A stretch of DNA of 64,000 nucleotides, from the NCBI RefSeq assembly GCF_009936275.1, contig NZ_AP019797.1:2587890-2651889 (forward strand). The letters are read 5' to 3'. The notes beneath the pieces are model-generated. The model ran no database searches and was not told the DNA's origin. It saw only the letters and a program-made list of their open reading frames with translations. How positions within the stretch are numbered: the first letter of the stretch is position 1; every line of letters begins with the position of its first letter. Below are positions 56,746 to 64,000 of this stretch, piece after piece. Made by a program: the position numbers and the translations under genes. The stretch comes from Rhodothermus marinus. Its GTDB lineage: Bacteria > Bacteroidota > Rhodothermia > Rhodothermales > Rhodothermaceae.

Positions 56746-58113
56746 TCAACCCAGATAGCCCCGGAAGACGTTCAGCAGAATGATGAAGATCACCACCGGG
56801 CAGACGTATCGGATGAAAAACTGCCACACGCGCACCAGTCCGGGTCCTACCCGACTGCCCTGCCGCAACTCTTCGGCCGCCCGATCGGCGCCCCAGACCC
56901 ACCCCACGAAGATACTGATCAGCAACGCCCCCAGCGCCAGTGCCAGGTTGCCCCAGATGGCGTCCATGATGCTCAGGAAGTCGTGCTGTCCGAGCAGGCC
57001 GTCCGCCCCGAACAACCAGTCCATGTTGCTCAGTCCCGCCACGGTGCCCTGGGACAGCGCCGAGGGCAATCCGATCAGGAACGTGAGCGCGCCTACCGTC
57101 CAGACCGACTTCTTCCGGCTCCAGCGCCGCTCGTCCACAAAGTAGGCGACCACCACTTCCAGCAGCGAAACGGTGGACGTCAGCGCGGCAATCGACAGCA
57201 GCAGGAAAAACAGGGCCCCGATCAGATTCCCCAGCGGCAGCGCCTGGAAGATCTCGGGCAGCACGATGAAGACCAGCGCCGGGCCACTGGCCGGATCGTG
57301 TCCCGTGGCAAAAACGGCCGGAAAGATCATAAAACCGGCCATCAGTGCGATGAGTGTGTCGAAAAGCGCCACGTAGGAGCCGGCCACTACCACGTCTTCA
57401 TGCCGCGACAGGTAAGAACCATAGGTGATCATGGCGCCCATGCCCAGGCTCAGCGAGAAAAACGCCTGCCCGAGCGCCGCCACGACCACCTCGCCCGTCA
57501 CCTTGGAAAAATCCGGCTTCAGGTAGAATGCCAGGCCCTTTTCGGCGCCGGGCAACGTCACCGAGCGCACGATCAGGACGATCATCAATCCAATCAGCAG
57601 CGGCATGAGCACCTTCGACCAGCGCTCGATCCCTTCCTCCACCCCGCCGAAAACCACCAGCATCGTCAGCCCCAGAAATAGCGCAAACAGTGGAATGACG
57701 ATCCACGGGCTGGCGATGAAGTGCCCGAAGTCCAGGTGTGCAAACAGCAGGTTTTTGAAGATGTAGCCGAACGTCCAGCCCGCAATGACCGCATAGTAGC
57801 TCAGGATGAAGACGCCGGTCAGCACGCACAGGCCGCCCACGAGCACCCAGGGCGAGCCGGGGCGGATGGTCCGGATGGCGCCCAGCGGATTTTTCTGCGT
57901 GTGTCGTCCCAGCACCAGCTCGGCAAACAGATAGGGCAGGCAGACCAGCGCCACGCAGGCCAGATAAATCACAACAAATGCGGCCCCGCCGCTCTGACCG
58001 GTGACATAGGGGAAGCGCCAGATGTTGCCGAGCCCGACGGCCGAGCCGGCGGCCGCCAGAATGAAGCCCACGCGGGAGCCCCACTGGCCCCGCTCTGCAC
58101 CCGGTGTGGCCAT
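56746..58113 (-). CDS. Sodium-dependent transporter of the NSS (SNF/LeuT) family
   Basis: A 455-residue sodium symporter with about 12 helices. RGQWGSRVGFILAAAGSAVG and LGNIWRFPYVTGQSGGAAF (helix 1 and its unwound site) are the family signature, listed as residues 8-46. FSLSLGMGAMITYGSYL (helix 6) and TSTVSLLEVVVAYF (helix 8) complete the site. Bacterial members carry amino acids or similar amines. The start at 58113 (MATPGAERG) is chosen because the upstream extension would add 17 residues not seen in the family. It precedes the CNNM gene by 117 bases. Confidence 0.92.
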   Translation of the reverse strand: MATPGAERGQWGSRVGFILAAAGSAVGLGNIWRFPYVTGQSGGAAFVVIYLACVALVCLPYLFAELVLGRHTQKNPLGAIRTIRPGSPWVLVGGLCVLTGVFILSYYAVIAGWTFGYIFKNLLFAHLDFGHFIASPWIVIPLFALFLGLTMLVVFGGVEEGIERWSKVLMPLLIGLMIVLIVRSVTLPGAEKGLAFYLKPDFSKVTGEVVVAALGQAFFSLSLGMGAMITYGSYLSRHEDVVVAGSYVALFDTLIALMAGFMIFPAVFATGHDPASGPALVFIVLPEIFQALPLGNLIGALFFLLLSIAALTSTVSLLEVVVAYFVDERRWSRKKSVWTVGALTFLIGLPSALSQGTVAGLSNMDWLFGADGLLGQHDFLSIMDAIWGNLALALGALLISIFVGWVWGADRAAEELRQGSRVGPGLVRVWQFFIRYVCPVVIFIILLNVFRGYLG

Positions 58114-58194
58114 AGGCGTGCGTTCTGTCCGTTGCGTTACAGAATGAACACGGAACGGCGCCAATAACCGGTTTTAACGGCAAAAAATCAAGGC

Positions 58195-60129
58195 TCACAT
58201 GCGAATCATGTGGGCCCCGTAGCGCATGGCAAGCGCTTCCTGCGCCTCCTGAATCATCGAAAAGACGATTTTGAGCATTTTGCGCTGCACGCCGCTGAGC
58301 TGCTCGGGCACGATGTGGTTATCGGGCGGCTGCCCCCCTTCGATCTGGCGCAGCTGATGATCCAGCCGCACCTCGGTCAGCAGGCGATAGGCTTCCTGCA
58401 GATTCTGGCAGGTCTGGCGAACCTCGGGGATCCGCTCGGCGGCCGCCTGGAGTCGGTCGAGCGTTCCGGTCGTGCGCAGGTAACCGGCTTCCAGCGCCAG
58501 AATTCGGGCCAGATCGACGATGGGCATCAGCCCGCGCAGCTTGATGTCGAAGCCGGGGCGCTGCTCGCCGGAACGATCCAGCACAAAACGTCGGAAAAAC
58601 GAAAGCGGCGGCCGGTTGCGCAGCGCATTGCGCATCATGAACGGCAGAAAGCCACGTTCTTCCTGCAGCGCCTGTTGCAGATCGTCCTTGAGCTGCTCGA
58701 CCAGCTCACCGGCGCCGTAGAGGGCCCGCAGGTCGAAAAAGATCGAAGCGTGCAACAGCGCCTTTTCGTCAGGTTCAAAGATCCAGCGCCGGAACGTGCG
58801 CTTCCATCCCCTGAGCGCCTGCCGCCATCGGGGATTGGAGGCCATCATGTCGGCCGGACAGCGCGGGAAGCCCACCTGCTCCAGCGCGTCGTTGGCCCGG
58901 CGCGCCAGCTCGCCGAACCACTCCTCGGCCCGACGTGCCCGCGTTTCGTCGTGCGGATCCGCATAGATGAGCGCGTTGTCCTGATCCGCCTTGAAACTCA
59001 TTTCCCGGCGCCCTTCGCTGCCCAGCGCCATCCAGACCCACGGCAGCTCCGGCGTCTGGTCGGGCCGTTCTTCCCGCAGTTGCGCTTCGACAAGCTCCAG
59101 CACGCGCACCGCCACCCGGTCGCTCAGCTCCGTGCTGATGCGCAGCAGATCGACGGCCGGAACGCCCTGGTGCCGGAGCTGGCGCAACAGCACGAACGTC
59201 TCCTCACGCAGCGCTGCCAGCACGGTCAGCGAGTCGGCCTGCTCGATGCGCTTGATGGTAGCCACCGGGTCGTGCCCGCGGGCGTGCGCAATGTCCTGCC
59301 CGGAGATGACGCCCACCACCGGGCTGGCGGCCGTGCCGTCTTCAGTGAGCACCAGGTGATGAAACCCGTGCCGCGCCATCAGCACCAGCCCCTCCAGAAT
59401 GGGGGCGTCGGCGGCAATCGTTACCGGCGGCGCACTCATCAGCGCCTCGACGGGCATGTCGGGCAGGCGCCCTTCGGCTACCACCTTGTCGCGCAGGTCG
59501 CTGTTGGTCAGAATACCCACAGGACGCCGATCGGCATCCATCACCAGAATGGAACCGATCCGCTCGGCCCGCATGATCCGGGCGGCTTCCTGCACCGGTG
59601 TTTCGGGCGCACATCCGACAGGTGGACGCCGGACCAGCGTTCGCAACGGCGTGTTCAGGAGCAGCGACGCCCCCACCGCATCGGCCTGCTCGCGACGTAG
59701 CCGTGCGGAAAACGCGGCCAGATCATTGTCAAAAAAAGCGGCAAAGGCACGATTGGAACGATACACCCGGAAAAAGGCCGCCTCCGGAATCAGCACGCAC
59801 TGGGTGGGCTCGATGGCCCGCGCCTCGTAGGGCAGCGGTCCTTCGCGCAGCAATGCGTAGTGCCCGAACACGGCCCCCTCGTCGCAGCGGTCGATCAGCC
59901 GCCCGCTTTCGGTGTCCGTCAGCTGCACCGCTCCGGAAACCACCAGATACAGATAGCGGGGATGCGCGGGCACCACACCCTGCGCCAGGATTTCCGTGCC
60001 GGGCTCGTAGAAGGCCAGCAGCGCTTCGTCGAAAAGCTGACGTCGCTCGGCGCCCGAGAGCACGTTGAACGGCGGGCTGTCGTCGAGCAGTTCTTCCAGG
60101 TGATCCAGGCTGACGGTTTCGCCTTCCAT
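58195..60129 (-). CDS. cNMP-binding/CBS/DUF294 nucleotidyltransferase-like regulatory protein
   Basis: A 644-residue multi-domain protein. In order: a cyclic-nucleotide-binding-like beta barrel (about 20-135, PGTEILAQGVVPAHPRYLYLVVSG); two CBS domains (about 155-275, AARIMRAERIGSILVMDADRRPVGILTNSDL and VEALMSAPPVTI); a GlnD-like nucleotidyltransferase (DUF294) with ALGSEGRREMSFKADQDNALIY, given here as its region near 395-415; and the DUF294 C-terminal helical domain. It is cytoplasmic. Relatives may transfer nucleotides to a target protein; the target is unknown. The start at 60129 follows the PabBC stop by 5 bases. Confidence 0.88.
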   Translation of the reverse strand: MEGETVSLDHLEELLDDSPPFNVLSGAERRQLFDEALLAFYEPGTEILAQGVVPAHPRYLYLVVSGAVQLTDTESGRLIDRCDEGAVFGHYALLREGPLPYEARAIEPTQCVLIPEAAFFRVYRSNRAFAAFFDNDLAAFSARLRREQADAVGASLLLNTPLRTLVRRPPVGCAPETPVQEAARIMRAERIGSILVMDADRRPVGILTNSDLRDKVVAEGRLPDMPVEALMSAPPVTIAADAPILEGLVLMARHGFHHLVLTEDGTAASPVVGVISGQDIAHARGHDPVATIKRIEQADSLTVLAALREETFVLLRQLRHQGVPAVDLLRISTELSDRVAVRVLELVEAQLREERPDQTPELPWVWMALGSEGRREMSFKADQDNALIYADPHDETRARRAEEWFGELARRANDALEQVGFPRCPADMMASNPRWRQALRGWKRTFRRWIFEPDEKALLHASIFFDLRALYGAGELVEQLKDDLQQALQEERGFLPFMMRNALRNRPPLSFFRRFVLDRSGEQRPGFDIKLRGLMPIVDLARILALEAGYLRTTGTLDRLQAAAERIPEVRQTCQNLQEAYRLLTEVRLDHQLRQIEGGQPPDNHIVPEQLSGVQRKMLKIVFSMIQEAQEALAMRYGAHMIRM

Positions 60130-60134
60130 AGATT

Positions 60135-61940
60135 TCAGAGGGTCGTGAGCACTGGTTCGGGCACCGCCAGCACGGCCGGTCGCCAGCCACGCACGGCGTT
60201 GCATACGTAGAGCGCCTCGGCCCGGCGCAGATCGGCCAGCGTTAGCACCCGTTCTTCGACGTCTGGACGCGTGCGCAGCACGTGCTGCCGATAGACGCCG
60301 GGCAGCAGCCCGCACGAAACCGGCGGCGTGTAGAGCCGCCCGTCGAGCTGCACGAACAGATTGGTGCGTGAGCCCTCGCAGACTTCATCCCGCGTGTTCA
60401 AAAACAACACTTCGTCGAAACCGGCCGCCTTCGCCTGCAGATAGGCCGCTTCATAATGGGCGCGGCGCGTCGTCTTGTGATAGCGCAGCGGATCGGAAGG
60501 GTCCAGCCGCTCCCGCGCCACGCAGAGCCGCCAGGGCCGATCCGGCTCCGGTTCCAGCTCGGCGGTGGTCAGCTGCGTCTGCCCCGACACCTCCAGCGTC
60601 AGACGCAGCCGCCACACCTTCGCAGGGTCCAGCGCCTGTTGCACCTGCTCCAGCTGAGCCCGCACCCGCCCTTCGTCCAGCGAAAACCCGAAATGCGCGG
60701 CGGACCGGCGCAGACGTTCCAGGTGCAGTTCCAGCAGCGGAATGCGTCCCTGTTCGCAGCGCATCGACTCGATCAGCGCAAACGGCTCGGCGGCCGCCCG
60801 CAGAAACTGCCCCTTCAACCAGCACTCCTCGTATTCCGCATCCGGATCGGAGTCCCAGACGATCCCGCTGCCCACGCCCATTCGCCCCTCTGCTCCGGCC
60901 AGCTCCAGCGTGCGAATGGCCACGTTGAACACCGCCTCGCCATCCGGCGCCGCGTAGCCGATCGCCCCGCAGTAGACGCCGCGCGGCGTCGGCTCCAGAC
61001 GCGCGATGTGCTGCATGGCCCGGAGCTTGGGCGCGCCGGTCACGGACCCCGACGGAAACAGCGCCCGGAACAGCTCGGCATAGCCCACCCCGGGCCGAAG
61101 CCGTCCCGTCACCGTCGAGGTCATCTGCCAGACCGTCGGATAGGCTTCGACGCGGAAAAGCTCGGAGACCGCCACCGATCCCGGCTCGCAGCAGACCGAC
61201 AGGTCGTTGCGCAGCAGATCGACGATCATCAGGTTTTCCGCCCGGTTCTTTTCGTCGGTGCGCAACGCCTCGGCCAGCCGGGCATCTTCCTCCGGGAGCG
61301 ACGAACGCCGCGCCGTGCCTTTCATCGGGCGCGTATAGATCTGTTCGCCGTTGCGCCGGAAGAAAAGCTCCGGCGACAGGCTCAGCACCAACCGCTCGCC
61401 CGTGTTGACAAAGGCGGCGTAGGGGACCGGTTGCTGGCGCCGCAGGGCCAGGTAAAACGCGATCGGATCGCCCTCGAAGCGGAAACGCAGCGGCAGCGTG
61501 AAGTTGATCTGATAGACCTCGCCTTCCCGGATCAGTGCGCGGATGTGCTGCACGCGCTCGCGATAGGCCTCGCGCGAAAGCGCCAGGTGCAGATCCCGCA
61601 CCGCATAATCGCCGGTCTCCCCTGCCAGCGCGGCCGTAGCCGCCGGTGCCAGCACGTGCGGCATTTCATAGACGCCAAACCAGGCAAGCGGCCCGGTTTC
61701 GTCCGGCACCTGGAGCGGCATGGGCGCCAGCGCATAGCCGGCCTCGTAGGCCATGTAGCCGGCCACGTAGTAACCGGCCGCAACGGCCCCGTCGAGTGCC
61801 CGCAGCAGCGCCGGCACCTGCTCCGGGGTGTCGGCCTGCAGTACCCGGACCGGCCGCATGAACAGCAGACTCCGGCGGTTTTCTTCGTCCGGTCGGGCGG
61901 TGTCGAGCCAGACCGTGCCCGGCAGCAGCAGTGGATGCAT
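60135..61940 (-). CDS. pabB: Aminodeoxychorismate synthase component I fused to 4-amino-4-deoxychorismate lyase (PabB-PabC)
   Basis: This bifunctional enzyme makes para-aminobenzoate for folate. Residues about 1-385 are the chorismate-binding PabB part (VYQINFTLPLRF, GTARRSSLPEEDARLAEALR, RAENLMIVDLLRNDLS, VTGAPKLRAMQHIARLEPTPRGVYCGAIGY as a region, GVGSGIVWDSDPDAEYEEC). Residues about 395-601 are a class IV PLP lyase (PabC) with the PLP lysine in YHKTTRRAHYE and EGSRTNLFVQLDG. The PabA glutaminase is not adjacent. The gene is immediately upstream of the regulatory cNMP/CBS gene. Confidence 0.94.
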   Translation of the reverse strand: MHPLLLPGTVWLDTARPDEENRRSLLFMRPVRVLQADTPEQVPALLRALDGAVAAGYYVAGYMAYEAGYALAPMPLQVPDETGPLAWFGVYEMPHVLAPAATAALAGETGDYAVRDLHLALSREAYRERVQHIRALIREGEVYQINFTLPLRFRFEGDPIAFYLALRRQQPVPYAAFVNTGERLVLSLSPELFFRRNGEQIYTRPMKGTARRSSLPEEDARLAEALRTDEKNRAENLMIVDLLRNDLSVCCEPGSVAVSELFRVEAYPTVWQMTSTVTGRLRPGVGYAELFRALFPSGSVTGAPKLRAMQHIARLEPTPRGVYCGAIGYAAPDGEAVFNVAIRTLELAGAEGRMGVGSGIVWDSDPDAEYEECWLKGQFLRAAAEPFALIESMRCEQGRIPLLELHLERLRRSAAHFGFSLDEGRVRAQLEQVQQALDPAKVWRLRLTLEVSGQTQLTTAELEPEPDRPWRLCVARERLDPSDPLRYHKTTRRAHYEAAYLQAKAAGFDEVLFLNTRDEVCEGSRTNLFVQLDGRLYTPPVSCGLLPGVYRQHVLRTRPDVEERVLTLADLRRAEALYVCNAVRGWRPAVLAVPEPVLTTL

Positions 61941-62008
61941 ACGTCAACTCGTTGCTTTCCGGGCTTGTACGCGGCACCTGCCGTTTTGCCCCCGAATAGC
62001 CCCTGCGG

Positions 62009-63493
62009 TTACGATGCCGGCGATTGCATCCGGCAATGCGTCTGAAACTGCTCGTAGACAAACTGCAGAAGCTTTTCAGCTTCTTTCTCGGGAAGGTCTC
62101 GGATTTGCGGGCCTCCGATAGCCGGCGCGCCGGCCATATCCACCTGCAGACTGGCCAGTCCCAGCCGGCGCTGAAACAGCGAGCGCGACAGCGAAAAGAC
62201 CTGCATTTTCTGATAGGGCAGGCACCAGATGCGGTGCCGGAAAACACCCTGCCGCACGAACAGGTAGGACGCTTCCACCGCGTAGCCATGACGGCGATAC
62301 TGCAGCCAGGCCAGCAACGGCGCCCCTGTGGGTAGCCCCAGCAGCAGCCAGCGCACTTCGGGCCAGATCCACCCCAGTCCCAGAAGCACTCCTGCCCCGA
62401 TCAGCAGGTAACGCACGGTGGCGCGGCGGATCATGCGCGGCGAGACGCGCTGCCAGCTCGCAGGAAGCGCGATCGGCCACACATGGGCGGCAATTTGCTG
62501 GATCTCGGACAGCCGCCCGAAAGGCACCAGCGTCTGTACGCCCTGCGTTTCGCGGTCCAGCCCGATCAGCTGCGCCTCCAGCGCATACCATCCGAAGTGC
62601 TGCATGAGCGGATTGGTCCGGATGACCAGGGCCTGAATCCGTCGCCGGGGCAGCGCGCTTTCCGCCACGGTAAACAGACCGCTGCGCCGGTAGAAGCGTT
62701 CCCCTTCCTGCCAGAGCTGAAAGCCGTAGAAGCGCACCACATGCACCACGATCCCGGCCACCCAGCCCAGCAGCGCCGCCAGCAGAAGCGTGGCCATGGT
62801 GGCCAGCAGCGGCGCCTGCTCGAAGGCCTCCTGCACCCAGTGCAGCCGCCCGCGCACCACCCAGTCGATCAGGTCCTCGGGCGTCAGGTCCAGGTACTCC
62901 ATGCCGGAAAACATACCGGCCAGGTACACCAGCGAAAAGTGAAATGCCCCGGAGCGCAGTAGCTGCGCGGGCGTCATGGCAAACAGCAGCGTGCGTGCCG
63001 GTTGCACCGGTTGCTCCGTCACCGGACCGCTCCGAAACGCCCGCACCTGTTCTTTCAGCCGCTGCGCTTCGGCCAGGCTGACGAAAGCGATCTCCCCTTC
63101 GGTTTCGGCGCTCCCGGCCGTCTCGATGCGCACGCGGGCCAGCCCCAGCAACCGCGCCAGCAGCGTCCGCTCGATCTGAATGTTCTGAATGCGATCGATC
63201 GGAATGCTGCGTCGCCGGTGCGTCAGCACGCCGCTTTCGATGAGCAGTTCGCGCGGCGTCAGCGCATAGCGAAAGCGCAGGTAATGTGCCAGAATCAACG
63301 GAAAGGCGAGCAGGCCGTACAGCATCAGGGTGATCAGCGTCCCCTGATCGATCGTCTGGCCCCGAAGCGCCGGCAGCAGCAGAATGAGGAGGGCCGGCAG
63401 ACTCATCAGCAGGCGCACCAGCAACGTCAACGGGTGCAGCCGGCGGAATTGCGGGGCTTTGGAGGATGGTTCGGACGCAGGCGAACGTTCCAT
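62009..63493 (-). CDS. YdbT-like membrane protein with bacterial PH (DUF304) domains
   Basis: A 494-residue membrane protein. Hydrophobic pairs near residues 25-75, about 210-270 and about 365-400 separate three PH-like (bPH2/DUF304) segments: RYALTPRELLIESGVLTHRRRSIPIDRIQNIQIERTLL (region about 75-115), ERFYRRSGLFTVAESALPRRRIQALVIRTNPL (about 275-310) and VRQGVFRHRIWCLPYQKMQVFSLSRSLFQRRLGL (about 425-460); all are listed only as regions. This is the YdbT architecture. Its function is unknown. The start overlaps the stop of the YdbS-like gene by one base (TGATG). Confidence 0.88.
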   Translation of the reverse strand: MERSPASEPSSKAPQFRRLHPLTLLVRLLMSLPALLILLLPALRGQTIDQGTLITLMLYGLLAFPLILAHYLRFRYALTPRELLIESGVLTHRRRSIPIDRIQNIQIERTLLARLLGLARVRIETAGSAETEGEIAFVSLAEAQRLKEQVRAFRSGPVTEQPVQPARTLLFAMTPAQLLRSGAFHFSLVYLAGMFSGMEYLDLTPEDLIDWVVRGRLHWVQEAFEQAPLLATMATLLLAALLGWVAGIVVHVVRFYGFQLWQEGERFYRRSGLFTVAESALPRRRIQALVIRTNPLMQHFGWYALEAQLIGLDRETQGVQTLVPFGRLSEIQQIAAHVWPIALPASWQRVSPRMIRRATVRYLLIGAGVLLGLGWIWPEVRWLLLGLPTGAPLLAWLQYRRHGYAVEASYLFVRQGVFRHRIWCLPYQKMQVFSLSRSLFQRRLGLASLQVDMAGAPAIGGPQIRDLPEKEAEKLLQFVYEQFQTHCRMQSPAS

Positions 63494-63960
63494 CAGAGCG
63501 TTTCCTCCAGCGGGTACCGCTTGATCGCATCCCGCAGCGCCTCGGCCTGTTCCTGGCGCAGGCCGGGTAGCACGACGGCGCTGTGCCGGGTACCGGCCGT
63601 GTGCAGCACGATGCGGGCCAGCCCGAATTCGCGCTCGATCAGGTCCTGGGCAATGTCCAGATGCTGCACGCGCCGCAGCGGCACGATCGTGCGCACGCGC
63701 ACCAGCACCCCCCGCTCCAGCACCAGTTCTTCGGGACCCAGCGCGTAGCGCCAGTAGCGATAGCGCAGCCGGGGCAACCACCAGCTCATCACACCGCCCC
63801 CGACCAGCACCAGCCCCAGCAGAGAACCCGGGGGCAACCACCGATCCGGCGCAAACAGATGGGTTACTTCATAGAAAACGACGGGAATCAGCACCAGCAG
63901 CGTCCAGAGCAGCAGCTTGATGCGCCAGACGGTACGAATGGCCGGATCCAGCGATTCCAT
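63493..63960 (-). CDS. YdbS-like membrane protein with PH (DUF304) domain
   Basis: A 155-residue protein. Two hydrophobic helices at about 13-35 and 45-62 precede a single bacterial PH domain (WRYALGPEELVLERGVLV, TIVPLRRVQHLDIAQDLIER, GLARIVLHTAGTRHSAVVLPGL). It pairs with the YdbT-like gene, as in many bacteria, with a one-base overlap. Its function is unknown. The 40 bases upstream to the window end show no further gene. Confidence 0.87.
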   Translation of the reverse strand: MESLDPAIRTVWRIKLLLWTLLVLIPVVFYEVTHLFAPDRWLPPGSLLGLVLVGGGVMSWWLPRLRYRYWRYALGPEELVLERGVLVRVRTIVPLRRVQHLDIAQDLIEREFGLARIVLHTAGTRHSAVVLPGLRQEQAEALRDAIKRYPLEETL

Positions 63961-64000
63961 GGGACAAAGGCCGGGTTCCTGCAGCAGTGCTGCTGGTATT

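Noticed and set aside
58210-59700. 496-codon open frame on the plus strand
   Set aside because: Antisense to the cNMP/CBS/DUF294 gene, and the translation has no recognisable domain.

Overview
The window looks like chromosomal DNA of a thermophilic, high-GC member of the Rhodothermota/Bacteroidota, most likely Rhodothermus or a close relative. The supporting signs are strong GC bias with long shadow ORFs on the opposite strand, a SusC/SusD pair with a FecR anti-sigma and an ECF sigma of the Bacteroidota type, and few strong Shine-Dalgarno sites. There are also Bacteroidota-like promoter elements (TTG-N18/19-TAnnTTTG) and very compact packing. There are 49 supportable protein genes and three tRNA genes. 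I see no rRNA, CRISPR array, insertion sequence or prophage. No gene-free stretch exceeds 300 bases; the longest (about 280 bases, 46494-46773) is AT-rich and holds repeats.

Layout. 1-6794 (minus strand): a housekeeping block ribE-miaB-sigma54 regulator-lptE-TPR protein-anmK-thiL, with thiL cut by the window edge. 6911-8104: an HDOD signalling protein. 8108-10958: ribD behind two coupled unknown genes. 11131-13786: tRNA-Gln and a GH3 beta-glucosidase sharing a bidirectional terminator. 14000-17822: a tightly coupled three-gene operon of an asparagine-synthetase-like enzyme with no glutaminase cysteine, a RaSEA-like radical SAM enzyme and a halogenase-like flavoprotein. This is the best candidate for an undescribed pathway. 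17879-19104: a small unknown protein and a UPF0489 protein.

19112-32726 (minus strand) reads as one long polysaccharide or amino-sugar utilisation locus. Its order is FecR-SusC-SusD-secreted PIG-L deacetylase-exo-lyase-like protein-DASS transporter-nagB-FHS sugar transporter-ECF sigma. The sigma factor is the last gene, 12 kb from its presumed anti-sigma. The proposed flow is: outer-membrane capture, cleavage and deacetylation outside the cytoplasm, import, then GlcN-6-P deamination into glycolysis.

32857-43152: aconitase, tRNA-Ala, a DinG-like helicase, tRNA-Arg, then the thiamine operon thiO-thiS-thiG-thiE-thiD, which faces a second FAD oxidoreductase of the same superfamily. 43283-46493: class I aldolase, a double-AAA ATPase and an orphan Phd-type antitoxin-like gene. 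46774-53308: three tandem secreted amidohydrolase-fold proteins, of which only the middle one keeps the metal ligands, then a tiny membrane ORF and a gamma-glutamyltransferase. 53310-63960 (minus strand): purF, a YfiM-like protein, a CNNM/CBS protein, an NSS transporter, a cNMP/CBS/DUF294 protein, a PabB-PabC fusion and a YdbT/YdbS PH-domain pair.
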